Positions 55,616 through 64,000 of a DNA stretch of 64,000 nt are shown piece after piece; the stretch's first letter is position 1; every line of letters starts with the position of its first letter. The notes under the pieces were generated by a model. It had not been told where the DNA came from. It saw only the letters and a program-made list of their open reading frames with translations, and did no database searches. Made by a program: the position numbers and the translations under genes. The DNA lies in contig NZ_SMFL01000001.1 of NCBI RefSeq assembly GCF_004349265.1, forward strand, positions 62,001 through 126,000, given 5' to 3'. The stretch comes from Dyadobacter psychrotolerans (lineage in GTDB: Bacteria; Bacteroidota; Bacteroidia; Cytophagales; Spirosomataceae).

Positions 55616-56257
55616 ATGAAAAATGTTTTGATCCTGCTGGTTTTAATGCTTTGCTCGCAGATAGGCTGCGCACAGAAAGTCAAAGAGTGGTTAAGACAAA
55701 AGAAGACGCAGAAGCAGTATCTGATCGAGCAGATCGCACATCTGAAACTGTATCTGGAGCTGACTGAAAAGGGTTACAAGATTGCAAAAGAAGGACTGAC
55801 AACGATCAGCAGCATGAAAGACAGCGAATTCAAACTGCATAAAAACCGCTTTGATTCCCTTTGCATCGTCAAGCCGCAAATCAGAAAACTTGACATCAAC
55901 CAACGGTCGCTTCTCAACTTTCGCTATATGCTTTTCATCTACTGGGGACTACCCGATTTTTTCGCAGAAAACACAGGGCTTGCCGCTAGTGAAAAGGCAC
56001 TGGTTAAATCGGTGTTGGAAAAGGCAATCGCGGATGGTATTGTCATGATGGACGAATTGTCGGGCCTAGTCGAAGACGGCGTGTTTTGTATGAGCGATGA
56101 TGCCAGAGTGAAGCGGCTTACCGAGCTATACAACCGCTCGGAGCAGAATTACACCTTCGCAAGGCAGCTCTCCGCACAGGCAGCAATGCTGTCTGCTCAG
56201 CGCAAATCTGAGGACCAGGATTTTGAAAACCGCCGCGCGTGGCATGGCCTGGATTAA
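55616..56257 (+). CDS. Second TraI-like exported helical protein
   Basis: A 213-residue protein with a signal peptide (LILLVLMLCSQIGCAQ) ending near a Cys and a helical body. KGYKIAKEGLTTISSMKDSEFKLH corresponds to KGYDILFKGYTTIRDLSKGNFKLH of the next gene, so the two are paralogues. Position 18 nt before its paralogue. It is expected in the periplasm as a pilus-tip or channel component; the exact part is unknown. Confidence 0.7.
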   Translation: MKNVLILLVLMLCSQIGCAQKVKEWLRQKKTQKQYLIEQIAHLKLYLELTEKGYKIAKEGLTTISSMKDSEFKLHKNRFDSLCIVKPQIRKLDINQRSLLNFRYMLFIYWGLPDFFAENTGLAASEKALVKSVLEKAIADGIVMMDELSGLVEDGVFCMSDDARVKRLTELYNRSEQNYTFARQLSAQAAMLSAQRKSEDQDFENRRAWHGLD

Positions 56258-56275
56258 ATCTAAAACCAAACCTTT

Positions 56276-56911
56276 ATGAAAAATTTCTTTATTGCTATGC
56301 TGCTCATAGTGCTTGCACTGCCGGCACGGCCGGTCAGAGCGCAAACTGCGGAGGTAACCCAGCTGATTCTGAATATTGAAAAACTCAATCAGCTCAGAAA
56401 GATACTGACTGAGCTCAAAAAAGGATATGACATCCTTTTTAAAGGATATACCACCATCAGGGATCTATCCAAAGGCAATTTCAAACTACATGAAGCTTTC
56501 CTGGATGGTCTTCTTGAGGTAAGCCCTGCAGTAAAAAAATACCAGCGGGTTAAAGACATCATCGAATGCCAGCTGGCGCTTCTAAACGAGTATCAGTCGG
56601 CTTATAAAAAGTTCTCCAAAGACGGATCATTTAGCTCTGACGAGCTGGATTATATGCAGAAGGTCTATTCCAGGCTGATCAGGCAAAGTATACAGAACCT
56701 GGATGCACTTACAACGGTGGTCACCGCAAAGAAGCTCCGCGCGTCCGACGATGAAAGGCTTGCCGCGATCGATGATATCTATGAAGACATGAGTGGCAAG
56801 CTCACCTTTCTGCGCCACTTCAACACCAATGCAGCCTTACTTTCCGAGCAAAGATCGGCAGAAAAAGCAGACACTGAGCTCATGGAAAAAATGTATGGCA
56901 TAAAACCATAA
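56276..56911 (+). CDS. Third TraI-like exported helical protein
   Basis: A 211-residue exported helical protein (signal peptide AMLLIVLALPARPVRAQ). It shares the KGYxxxxxGxTTIxxxxxxxFKLH block with the gene before it and the YxxxxxIQNLDALTTVV-type region with TraI. The last residues (EKADTELMEKMYGIK) echo the end of TraI (KVVKELYGID). It precedes traJ by 5 nt. Confidence 0.7.
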   Translation: MKNFFIAMLLIVLALPARPVRAQTAEVTQLILNIEKLNQLRKILTELKKGYDILFKGYTTIRDLSKGNFKLHEAFLDGLLEVSPAVKKYQRVKDIIECQLALLNEYQSAYKKFSKDGSFSSDELDYMQKVYSRLIRQSIQNLDALTTVVTAKKLRASDDERLAAIDDIYEDMSGKLTFLRHFNTNAALLSEQRSAEKADTELMEKMYGIKP

Positions 56912-56916
56912 AACTG

Positions 56917-58032
56917 ATGCAAATGGACAAATTTACAAAAACCGTCATTTTGATGGTTCTAGGATTTCTGTTGCCGGATTGGGCCTTTTCACAGGGGTTT
57001 GAGCAGCAGGTACGGGGTCTGAATGGGGTGCTGGACAGTCTGTATTCGGAAATGCTGCCCCTTTGCAGTAAGCTTATCAACGTAGGACGGGGTATAGCCG
57101 GCTTTGCCGCTATATGGTATATCTCCCATCGGATATGGAGGCATCTGGCCAACGCCGAGCCTATTGATTTCTATCCGTTGTTCAGGCCTTTCGTGCTCGG
57201 GTTTGTCATTTTGATTTTCCCTTCGGTGATCGCGATGATCAACGCGGTTTTGTCTCCTACTGTGCGAGGCACCGCATCGATGGTTAAAGATTCAGACAAA
57301 GCGATTGCCATTCTTTTGAAAAAGAAAGAAGATGCGGTTAAGAATTCAAATTTCTGGCAAATGTATGTAGGTGATGACAGCAAGGGAAACCGGGATATGT
57401 GGCTCAAATATACCTATGGCGATGGCTACTCTGAGGGTTTTGGCGAGGGCATTCCCAACGACATCAAATTCTACATGGCAAAGCAGAGCTATAATTTCCG
57501 CAATTCGATCAAAGCGATGATCAGCGAAGTGCTCCGTGTGGTCTTTGAATCGGCAGCACTTTGTATCAACACGATCCGGACCTTTTATCTGATCGTAATG
57601 GCTGTCATCGGACCCTTTGCATTTGGCATTGCTGTTTTTGACGGATTTCAGCACACGCTCACTGCCTGGATTGCACGCTATATAAATATTTATTTGTGGC
57701 TTCCGGTAGCCAATATTTTTGGCAGCATCATCGGAAAAATTCAGGAGAAAATGATCACGCTTGACATCCGTCAGGTGCAGCAAAACGGCGATACCTTTTT
57801 CAGTTCTCACGATATGGCCTACCTGATATTTTTAATTATTGGCATTGTAGGCTACTTCTCGGTGCCATCTGTGGCAGGATATATTATCCAGGCCGGCGGG
57901 CAAAATACGCTGCTTAATAAAGTCACCTCCCTTTTTGCCAACACGGCCATGGGTGTAGGAAACTATGCTTTTCCAGCTGGCGGTGGCTTTGGAAGATTAC
58001 CCAAGGCTGCCGAGAAAGCTCCGGGTAAATAG
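56917..58032 (+). CDS. traJ: TraJ, VirB6-like membrane channel component
   Basis: A 371-residue polytopic protein with a signal-like start and several membrane helices (VILMVLGFLLPDWAF; FVLGFVILIFPSVIAMINAVL; TFYLIVMAVIGPFAFGIAVF; YLIFLIIGIVGYFSVPSVAGYII). This is the TraJ family of Bacteroidota conjugative elements and forms the inner-membrane pore. Confidence 0.88.
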   Translation: MQMDKFTKTVILMVLGFLLPDWAFSQGFEQQVRGLNGVLDSLYSEMLPLCSKLINVGRGIAGFAAIWYISHRIWRHLANAEPIDFYPLFRPFVLGFVILIFPSVIAMINAVLSPTVRGTASMVKDSDKAIAILLKKKEDAVKNSNFWQMYVGDDSKGNRDMWLKYTYGDGYSEGFGEGIPNDIKFYMAKQSYNFRNSIKAMISEVLRVVFESAALCINTIRTFYLIVMAVIGPFAFGIAVFDGFQHTLTAWIARYINIYLWLPVANIFGSIIGKIQEKMITLDIRQVQQNGDTFFSSHDMAYLIFLIIGIVGYFSVPSVAGYIIQAGGQNTLLNKVTSLFANTAMGVGNYAFPAGGGFGRLPKAAEKAPGK

Positions 58033-58076
58033 TTGATTTCTTAAACAGACAAGCTGTCTACTAAATAATACATGCC

Positions 58077-58694
58077 ATGTTTCAAAAAGCAAAAAATATT
58101 GACACGGCTTTCAAGCATATCCGGACTTTCACTTTTGTGGCTCTTGTCAGCTCCGCTTTTTTCTGCTGCTTTACACTTTTTAAAAGTCTTAAAAGCGTTG
58201 AAATGGCTCAGTCAAGAGTCTATATTCTGGAATCCGGAAAAATTCTTGAAGCGTATGCTTCGCCAAGAAGTGAGAACATTCCGGTCGAAGCCCGCGATCA
58301 TATCGCTAATTTCCACAGACTTTTTTTCACCCTGGATCCTGATGATAAAGCCATTCAGTACAGCCTTTCCAAAGCGCTGTATCTGGCAGATGGCTCTGCC
58401 AAAAAGCAGTATGATGACCTGCGTGAATCAGGTTATTTCACAGGTATCATTTCGGGAAACATCAGTCAGCAGATTCAGATTGACAGCATTCAGGTTCAGA
58501 CAAGCGCCTACCCATACAGCTTTCAATGCAGCGCTCAGCAGCGCATCATCCGGCCAACCAGCATCGTAACCCGTAAACTTATAACTGAAGGGTCACTTCG
58601 AACGGTATCCAGATCCGATAACAACCCACACGGCTTTCTGATTGAGAAATGGGTAACTGTTGAAAACAAAGACATTGGGGTTCAAAACCGGTAG
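58077..58694 (+). CDS. traK: TraK, VirB8-like
   Basis: A 205-residue protein: one N-terminal membrane segment (FVALVSSAFFCCFTLF) then a periplasmic domain (DHIANFHRLFFTLDPDDKAIQYSLSKALYLADGSAKKQ), the TraK signature. An overlapping frame of 165 codons (58072-58569) is a shadow. Confidence 0.88.
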   Translation: MFQKAKNIDTAFKHIRTFTFVALVSSAFFCCFTLFKSLKSVEMAQSRVYILESGKILEAYASPRSENIPVEARDHIANFHRLFFTLDPDDKAIQYSLSKALYLADGSAKKQYDDLRESGYFTGIISGNISQQIQIDSIQVQTSAYPYSFQCSAQQRIIRPTSIVTRKLITEGSLRTVSRSDNNPHGFLIEKWVTVENKDIGVQNR

Positions 58695-58739
58695 CCGGTG
58701 TCAGGTAACTATTTTTTTATTACAAAATCTCACCCAGCT

Positions 58740-59138
58740 ATGTTCTACAAATTCAATGCCCACCGCGCCAGAAAACCCGCTGAAAAAGCGGACTACAAGC
58801 TTGCCAGACAGATCTTTAAAAAACTTATCAGAATTCAGCGCTGCTGGGCCAGTTTCATGCAGTCCAGGGCAGACAAACTTCGTCCAGGATGGCTTAGAGC
58901 ATTCTGTCTGACTGTGATGAGTGTAAGTAGCGGCTACTGTACCTATCTGATTTTCGAAGGATTTAGTTCTCTAAGTAAGCCTGAAGCAAGTGCCCTGATA
59001 CGCTACTTTCGCCCATTTGATCAACACGAAATCAAAGAGCAGCTGCACGCCAAAGTCAAAATGAGCATGTATCTGGACAGCCTTGAAAGCGCCGTGATAC
59101 AAGACAGTTTGAATCAATTAAACCAAACCCAAAAATAA
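58740..59138 (+). CDS. TraL-position small membrane protein
   Basis: A 132-residue basic protein with one central membrane segment (AFCLTVMSVSSGYCTYLIFEGF) and a helical C-terminus. It stands between traK and traM, where TraL is found in related elements; sequence support for TraL itself is weak. ATG 58740 is preferred to a GTG at 58698 that would add 14 residues. Confidence 0.55.
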   Translation: MFYKFNAHRARKPAEKADYKLARQIFKKLIRIQRCWASFMQSRADKLRPGWLRAFCLTVMSVSSGYCTYLIFEGFSSLSKPEASALIRYFRPFDQHEIKEQLHAKVKMSMYLDSLESAVIQDSLNQLNQTQK

Positions 59139-59140
59139 TC

Positions 59141-60469
59141 ATGGAAGCAAAGACACAATCTGCCTCATTCATGCAAAACAGAAAGTTCTACACCTATCTG
59201 CCTTTGTTAGTCCTACCCTTTCTGACACTGGCCTACTGGGCTATTGGAATTAAAATGATCTATAAAAATCAGGTAGCTCAGACTCAGCCACAGGGGTTAA
59301 ACACGAGCCTTCCGGATCCTAAGCTGAAAGATGAAACCGCATTCAGCAAGCTTACCTACTATAAACAGGCCATGGATGATTCAGCTAAAATCCGCGAGCA
59401 GCTAAAAAAAGATCCTTACCGCAGCTTAGAGCTAACCCAGCCAGACAAATCAGCGGCAGAGCTTTCGATGCAGGGACTTGGTGCGCCGCAGAGCGATCTG
59501 AAAGAACAGAAACCTGTTTCCTACAATGGAAAAATGTATGCGGGCAACCAGCAGACCCTTATCATCAACAAACTAAAATCTCTTGATTCTGTTCTGTCCA
59601 GAACTAGTGAACCACAGTTTCACCAATCCGTTTCCAAGCATGAGCTAACGCAAAAAGAGGCTGTTTCTGTCCCTGACGAAAATCTCCAGAAGCTTGAATC
59701 ACTCATGAATAATCTGGAAGGTCAGCAAAACATTGACCCGCAGGATCCTGAACTGCAGGAACTGAACATCATGCTTGATAAAATCCTGGACATACAGCAT
59801 CCAGAACGGATTGCAAGTAAAATTCAAGCCCAAAATGCGTCTGCGCAAGCGCCATCCTATCAGGTAAAAAGCTCGGCTGATCAAACGCCAATCGGAAACT
59901 TTTCAGCAACCGGGTCTGATTCAGCCAGCAGCCCCGTTTCGATGATCGGCTTTCAGACCAATGGTTTTTTCTCACTGGATGAACCTGTGAGTGCCAGTGT
60001 GGACAATGCCATCAAGGCAGTGGTGCATGAAGAGCAGACCCTGGTGACGGGCTCGACGATCAAGCTCAGACTTACAGCCGATATTTATGTAGCCGGAACG
60101 CTGATCCCCAAAGACAATTTTATTTACGGTACCGTTTCGGTAAATGGTGAGCGGATGCTGGTTGATATCGCTTCTATCCGGCTAAACAACTCCTTATTCC
60201 CCGTCAAGCTGTCTGTCTATGACCTGGACGGACAGGCTGGAATCTACATTCCGGGCTCAATTTCAAGAAACGTTGCCAAACAGTCTGTCAGTCAGGATAT
60301 CCAGGGGCTATCACTTGAATCTGTGGACCCATCATTTGGAGCTCAGGCAGCCAGCGCCGGAATACAGGCAGCTAAAACTTTACTTGGGAAGAAAGCCAGG
60401 CTTGTGCAGGTATCGGTCAAGGCCGGCTACCAGATCCTTCTTAGGGACGGAAACCTAAAATCGATCTGA
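59141..60469 (+). CDS. traM: TraM, VirB10-like
   Basis: A 442-residue protein with an N-terminal membrane anchor (YLPLLVLPFLTLAYWAIGI), a long Gln/Ser-rich linker to about residue 275, and a C-terminal beta-barrel-like domain (VVHEEQTLVTGSTIKLRLTA, IPKDNFIYGTVSVNGERMLV). It bridges inner and outer membranes. Confidence 0.9.
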   Translation: MEAKTQSASFMQNRKFYTYLPLLVLPFLTLAYWAIGIKMIYKNQVAQTQPQGLNTSLPDPKLKDETAFSKLTYYKQAMDDSAKIREQLKKDPYRSLELTQPDKSAAELSMQGLGAPQSDLKEQKPVSYNGKMYAGNQQTLIINKLKSLDSVLSRTSEPQFHQSVSKHELTQKEAVSVPDENLQKLESLMNNLEGQQNIDPQDPELQELNIMLDKILDIQHPERIASKIQAQNASAQAPSYQVKSSADQTPIGNFSATGSDSASSPVSMIGFQTNGFFSLDEPVSASVDNAIKAVVHEEQTLVTGSTIKLRLTADIYVAGTLIPKDNFIYGTVSVNGERMLVDIASIRLNNSLFPVKLSVYDLDGQAGIYIPGSISRNVAKQSVSQDIQGLSLESVDPSFGAQAASAGIQAAKTLLGKKARLVQVSVKAGYQILLRDGNLKSI

Positions 60470-60501
60470 GCTCAGCTTTAAGAAACAATTAAAATACAAG
60501 C

Positions 60502-61344
60502 ATGATGAAAAACTTTAAATTAAGTAGGATCATTGCCCTGCTTTTTCTGACCATCAGTGGAAAAGCATGGGCCCAGGATGTGCAGCTCTTTGTCATTGAG
60601 CCATTTCCGCTGGAAATCACTTACAACAAAACAGTCAATCTGATATTTCCTTATGCGATAAAAAGTGTCGATAAAGGCAGCCGTGACATTCTGGCGCAAA
60701 AGGCAAAAGGAGTTGAAAATATTTTACAGGTAAAAGCAGCTACCAAGCACTTTGAACAGACAAACCTGACCGTTATTACCTCTGACGGAAAACTGTACTC
60801 TTTTGTAGTGAATTACGCCGAAGAGCCTTCTCAGTTAAACATCGAACTGATCAAAGTCCCAGATGCATCCAAACCGGCCGATGCAGTGCTGGAAAAAGAA
60901 CCTAATGAACAGTTCCTTAAAAATGCCGCAGAACATGCTTCCAATGAGCAAAATGTTTCAGGCAAAATCAATGATTCCTCGCACAAAACCAGGCTTTCTC
61001 TCAGCGGACTTTACATTAATAAGGAAGTGATTTTTTATAGGCTAAAGCTCGACAACCGCTCGAACATTTCTTACGACATCGAGAGTCTGCGCTTTTTTAT
61101 CATTGACAAAAAACGTGTAAAAAGGACTGCGACCCAGCAAACAGAAATCAATCCGTTGTATGTACACGGCGAGACAAGCGTCATTGACGCGAACCAATCC
61201 CATGAATTTGTCTTTGCTCTTTCAAAATTCACCATTCCCGATGCTAAACAATTGATAATCCAATTGATGGAAAAAAATGGTGGTCGCCACCTAGAATTAT
61301 TGGTTCAAAACAGGACAATCATCCAGGCCAAACCCATTCTGTAA
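60502..61344 (+). CDS. traN: TraN, VirB9-like (DUF4138)
   Basis: A 280-residue exported protein: signal peptide (IALLFLTISGKAWAQ), then the beta-rich TraN domain (EITYNKTVNLIFPYAIKSVDKGSRDILAQK; YSFVVNYAEEP). It is the outer-membrane partner of TraM. Confidence 0.9.
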   Translation: MMKNFKLSRIIALLFLTISGKAWAQDVQLFVIEPFPLEITYNKTVNLIFPYAIKSVDKGSRDILAQKAKGVENILQVKAATKHFEQTNLTVITSDGKLYSFVVNYAEEPSQLNIELIKVPDASKPADAVLEKEPNEQFLKNAAEHASNEQNVSGKINDSSHKTRLSLSGLYINKEVIFYRLKLDNRSNISYDIESLRFFIIDKKRVKRTATQQTEINPLYVHGETSVIDANQSHEFVFALSKFTIPDAKQLIIQLMEKNGGRHLELLVQNRTIIQAKPIL

Positions 61345-61384
61345 TTTGAGTTATATCATTTTTAACATTTAATCTAAGAAAGTC

Positions 61385-62188
61385 ATGAATGAAAAAAATT
61401 TCGAATATCTGAAAGACCAGGTAAAATTTACCGGCTTTGGCCAGGACCTGGAGGCTGATCTGAAAGCAAACCTTGCCAAAGCGCAAACTGAATTCCGCTT
61501 ACAGCACAACGTCCAGTACGGCAAGGACGAGATGAGCTCATCGCTACATTTCAAAAAGTCAAGCCAGAGCGATATGTACTTTTTTAACAGCTATACCGCG
61601 TCACTAAAAAAAGACAATCAGGCCCAGCCACTGCAACAAACCTTTTACATCAACAAGGAAGGAGGTAATATCACCCAAAAGGAAGCATTTAATATGCTTG
61701 ATGGAAGAGCGGTCAACAAAGATCTGGTCAGTAAAGAAGGGAAGCTTTACAATGCCTGGGTCCAGCTTGATTTTAAAGAGACTGCCCAAAACGGAAACTA
61801 TAAATTTAAACAGTTTAGCGATAATTATGGATTTGATCTTGAAAAGTCGCTTGCCAAGCTGCCCATCAAAGAGCTCTCCGAGCAGACCGATAAAACCAGG
61901 CTCCTTGAATCCCTTCAGAAAGGCAACCGGCAGGCCGTCACCTTATCGCACAACGGAAACGAGCAAAAGGTATTTATCGAAGCCAATCCCCAATTCAAAG
62001 CCATTGTTGTCTACGATCAAAATCAGAAGCGCATTCGACCGCAGCAGATGCCAGAGGAAGCCCAGAAAACTGGTCAGCAACAGACTCAGAAAACGGATGA
62101 CAAAAAGCCGAGCATCAGTCAACCGGAATCCAAACCCGAGGGTTCACCCTCGGGTGGCAAAAGCAAAAAATCAAAAATGTCTATGTAG
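61385..62188 (+). CDS. DUF3945-like protein, paralogue 1
   Basis: A 267-residue hydrophilic cytoplasmic protein. The central pattern AFNMLDGRAVNKDL, YNAWVQLDFKE, NYGFDLEKSLAKLPI, SLQKGNRQAVTLSHNG and IEANPQFKAI recurs in the next gene. The C-terminal ~50 residues are a Gln/Lys/Ser-rich tail. The pattern resembles DUF3945 domains on Bacteroidota mobile elements. Function unknown; a DNA-binding role for incoming DNA is speculation. Confidence 0.6.
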   Translation: MNEKNFEYLKDQVKFTGFGQDLEADLKANLAKAQTEFRLQHNVQYGKDEMSSSLHFKKSSQSDMYFFNSYTASLKKDNQAQPLQQTFYINKEGGNITQKEAFNMLDGRAVNKDLVSKEGKLYNAWVQLDFKETAQNGNYKFKQFSDNYGFDLEKSLAKLPIKELSEQTDKTRLLESLQKGNRQAVTLSHNGNEQKVFIEANPQFKAIVVYDQNQKRIRPQQMPEEAQKTGQQQTQKTDDKKPSISQPESKPEGSPSGGKSKKSKMSM

Positions 62189-62222
62189 TTAGCCTTCTGC
62201 TTATTCTTAAAACTTAGATGCT

Positions 62223-63287
62223 ATGGAACAGAAAAATGCAGGCTCAATCGTCTCTGAGATCGATAACTGGAAAGCCAGGGAAGCAAGAATGCAAAAACTG
62301 TTTTCTGATGGAATTATTCATGACAGCGCCTTTTTAAAACAGAAACTGAGCTTCTATGACCACCTTCAGGCCAAATATGCCAAAACACCGGACCCGGAAG
62401 AAAAAATGGTGCTGGCCATCCTGGCAAAACAAAGAAGCCAGTTGCGCGCACAGGTCTATCCAGGGATCCTTCAGCGTATTTTCAGCCAGGTCATTGAGCC
62501 GATCAGACAAAAACATATCCAGCAGCAGCAGACTGTCAAATCCAACCACAATCTCACGGAGCTAAAACAGGCACTGAATGTAGCGGGATTCGGGAATGTA
62601 TTCCCTAGGCTGGAAAAACAGCTTCAAAATGGTCATCAACAATTTAAAATCCCGGTTTCCCATTATGTCTCCGTAAATCAAAAGATGGATTACAATTTGT
62701 CTTTTTCCAGGGACAAACAGGGGCAATACCGCTTTGAGAACTATCAGGCGACCCTGACTAAAGAAGGCAAGCCCGCTGAGACCCGTTCTCAGGTTTTCAG
62801 CAGCCATGAAGCGGTTAATGCCCTGCAGGCCAAAAACCTTTTGGAAGGCAGGGCCATTCACAAAGATAACCACTTCGATTTGTCCGGCAGTCAGCAGCCC
62901 GGATGGATCAAACTGGATTTTAACGATAAAGACCCATCAGGCAATCATAAACTCAAAGAGTTCAATCAAGGCTATGGGTTTGATCTTGAAAAAGTCTTAA
63001 AGCAACTTCCGATAGAGAAATCGGACCTGGAAAACCCGCAGAAGCAAAATCTTTTGCTTTCGCTAAAAGACGGCAACCGCGAGCAGGTCCTTTTTAACAG
63101 CCAGGGCAGGACTTACCGGATCTCACTGGAAGCCAATCCACAGTTTAAAACAGTGGATTTGTTTGATGAAAACAGTAAAAAGGTCAGTCTTTTACAACTT
63201 ACCGGACCACAAAAGAAGGAGCCCGAAATCAGGCAAAAACCAACGATTCGGATTATGCATTCCAGAAAAAACGGTGTATCCATCTGA
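62223..63287 (+). CDS. DUF3945-like protein, paralogue 2, with N-terminal helical extension
   Basis: A 354-residue protein. The first ~110 residues are a helical extension (IDNWKAREARMQKLFSDGII ... EEKMVLAILAKQRSQLR). From about residue 115 it repeats the fold of the preceding gene: NLLEGRAIHKDN, WIKLDFNDKD, GYGFDLEKVLKQLPI, SLKDGNREQVLF and LEANPQFKTV. The two genes are tandem duplicates that diverged; both keep their frames open. Confidence 0.6.
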   Translation: MEQKNAGSIVSEIDNWKAREARMQKLFSDGIIHDSAFLKQKLSFYDHLQAKYAKTPDPEEKMVLAILAKQRSQLRAQVYPGILQRIFSQVIEPIRQKHIQQQQTVKSNHNLTELKQALNVAGFGNVFPRLEKQLQNGHQQFKIPVSHYVSVNQKMDYNLSFSRDKQGQYRFENYQATLTKEGKPAETRSQVFSSHEAVNALQAKNLLEGRAIHKDNHFDLSGSQQPGWIKLDFNDKDPSGNHKLKEFNQGYGFDLEKVLKQLPIEKSDLENPQKQNLLLSLKDGNREQVLFNSQGRTYRISLEANPQFKTVDLFDENSKKVSLLQLTGPQKKEPEIRQKPTIRIMHSRKNGVSI

Positions 63288-63300
63288 TTAATTGCAGCAC

Positions 63301-63627
63301 ATGGAAACAGCCACAATTTTAAGGGGATTCTTTTCAGCTATTGAAAAGGATCCCAGAATAAGCGTCTCACACATTGGCTTATATGTTACGCTGGTCTCAC
63401 TCTGCCAGAGTCAGGGTGAGACAGGATGTTTGGAAATATTCGGTAAAGACGTGATGCTGGCTTCGAAGATTTCCAGTACCGCGACTTACATAAAGCTGCT
63501 GCATGAGCTTATCGATTTCCGGTATCTGCACTACGAGCCATCCTACTACAAACGCAAGGCCAGCAGGATTTCAATTGCCGGCATTCAGGATCATGTCCAA
63601 CCTTATTTGAATCACTATGCAAATTGA
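63301..63627 (+). CDS. Small winged-helix-like protein
   Basis: A 108-residue protein. ILRGFFSAIEKDPRISVSHIGLYVTLVSLCQ and the later KDVMLASKISSTATYIKLLHELIDFRYLHY look like a helical DNA-binding domain of the DnaD/replication-protein kind. It starts at ATG 63301 (a TTG at 63292 is in frame). It overlaps the next start by 11 nt. Confidence 0.5.
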   Translation: METATILRGFFSAIEKDPRISVSHIGLYVTLVSLCQSQGETGCLEIFGKDVMLASKISSTATYIKLLHELIDFRYLHYEPSYYKRKASRISIAGIQDHVQPYLNHYAN

Positions 63628-63877
63628 GCTAGTCACCAAAGAAGATTTACAGCTGTTTCGCCAGCAATTACTTAATGATCTGAAATCATTTATGGCCCAG
63701 CCGCAGCCACAACCCGCCCAATGGCTAAGAAGCGGAGAGGTCAGAAAGCTATTAAAAATTTCAGCAGGTACGTTGCAAAACCTTAGGATCACCTCAGTTC
63801 TGAATCCGGTAAAAATCGGTGGCTCCTTTTATTATCAGAGCAGTGAAATTCAGGATATTCTAAGAAACAAACGCTAA
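63617..63877 (+). CDS. Excisionase-like HTH protein
   Basis: An 86-residue protein with a MerR/excisionase-type HTH (WLRSGEVRKLLKISAGTLQNLR, then GGSFYYQSSEIQDIL). Proteins of this kind act as recombination directionality factors or regulators on integrative elements. It overlaps the preceding frame by 11 nt and precedes the partial gene at 63883 by 5 nt. Confidence 0.75.
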   Translation: MQIELVTKEDLQLFRQQLLNDLKSFMAQPQPQPAQWLRSGEVRKLLKISAGTLQNLRITSVLNPVKIGGSFYYQSSEIQDILRNKR

Positions 63878-63882
63878 TCACT

Positions 63883-64000
63883 ATGAGACAGCATCACATT
63901 CCTTTTGGGCTAACCGCCGCTTTAAATGACGGAAGACTAAACGCCTGGCATTTGACAATTTATTTTGCTCTTGTCGAACTATTCAAAAGAAGCAACCAAG
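63883..64000 (+). CDS. Partial gene running off the right edge
   Basis: ATG 63883 opens a frame to the end of the window (39 codons, no stop): MRQHHIPFGLTAALNDGRLN, then AWHLTIYFALVELFKRSNQ. A helical HTH-type start is possible, but too little is visible to assign a family. Confidence 0.5.
   Translation, partial: MRQHHIPFGLTAALNDGRLNAWHLTIYFALVELFKRSNQ

Noticed and set aside
57346..57810. 154-codon minus-strand frame opposite traJ
   Set aside because: Antisense shadow of traJ.
1..64000. CRISPR array, tRNA or rRNA genes
   Set aside because: No regularly spaced repeats and no cloverleaf or rRNA-like sequence noticed while reading.

Overview
The window is bacterial and comes from the phylum Bacteroidota, most likely an environmental Cytophagales/Sphingobacteriales-type organism (the genus is inference). 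Evidence: a SusC/SusD pair, the Bacteroidota-type conjugation genes (MobA/MobB/MobC and TraE to TraN), RteC-like, DUF6520 and DUF6428 proteins, promoters of the TTG-N19/20-TAnnTTTG class, and few Shine-Dalgarno sequences. No rRNA, tRNA or CRISPR array was seen.

Layout. 1-7.9 kb looks like ordinary accessory chromosome: a partial trehalose-phosphatase domain, an APC permease, a methyltransferase, a frameshifted GAF/PAS signalling protein, an AraC regulator, a spondin-domain lipoprotein and a peroxiredoxin. From 7.96 kb to the right edge the DNA reads as one composite conjugative element (ICE or plasmid; neither end was found). Its mobilisation module lies on the minus strand (coupling protein, relaxase, MobA, oriT-like GC-rich repeats, 7.96-11.8 kb), followed by DUF932 and a nonsense-interrupted SSB gene. 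Its type IV secretion operon lies on the plus strand (50.1-64 kb). About 35 kb of cargo separates them.

Cargo. (a) 16.2-21.4 kb: an orphan class I lanthipeptide dehydratase (LanB) with a LytTR/LytS-type two-component pair. A truncated second LytS-like membrane domain lies at 12.5 kb, between two copies of a 27-bp direct repeat. A 47-codon peptide at 27.0 kb has a leader-like LxLxxLxV motif and is a candidate substrate. (b) 21.5-22.1 kb: a hipA pseudogene. (c) 22.2-26.0 kb: an arsenic operon (arsR, DUF6428, ArsN-like acetyltransferase, arsC, acr3, metallophosphoesterase) with a perfect operator dyad that contains the promoter. (d) 26-27 kb: decayed DNA with a P4-type integrase relic. (e) 27.3-36.2 kb: RteC-like and Crp-like regulators, then MauE + DUF6520 convergent with a SusD-SusC-TlpA operon, a plausible envelope uptake/thiol-redox unit. 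(f) 36.7-49.4 kb: a defence island holding an XRE regulator, an anti-phage dCTP deaminase, a type I restriction-modification system (hsdM with an in-frame TAG, hsdS, hsdR) interrupted by a secreted protein, HigB/HigA and an ApeA-like HEPN protein, then a TIR-like nucleotide-binding protein.

Reading-frame damage is frequent: TAG codons in ssb, hsdM and the integrase relic, and single-base frameshifts in the GAF/PAS gene and hipA. This means either real decay of accessory DNA or sequence errors; raw reads would decide. The strongest leads for new biology are the LanB/two-component/candidate-precursor set, the MauE-DUF6520-SusCD-TlpA module, and the nested restriction/ApeA/dCTP-deaminase/TIR island.
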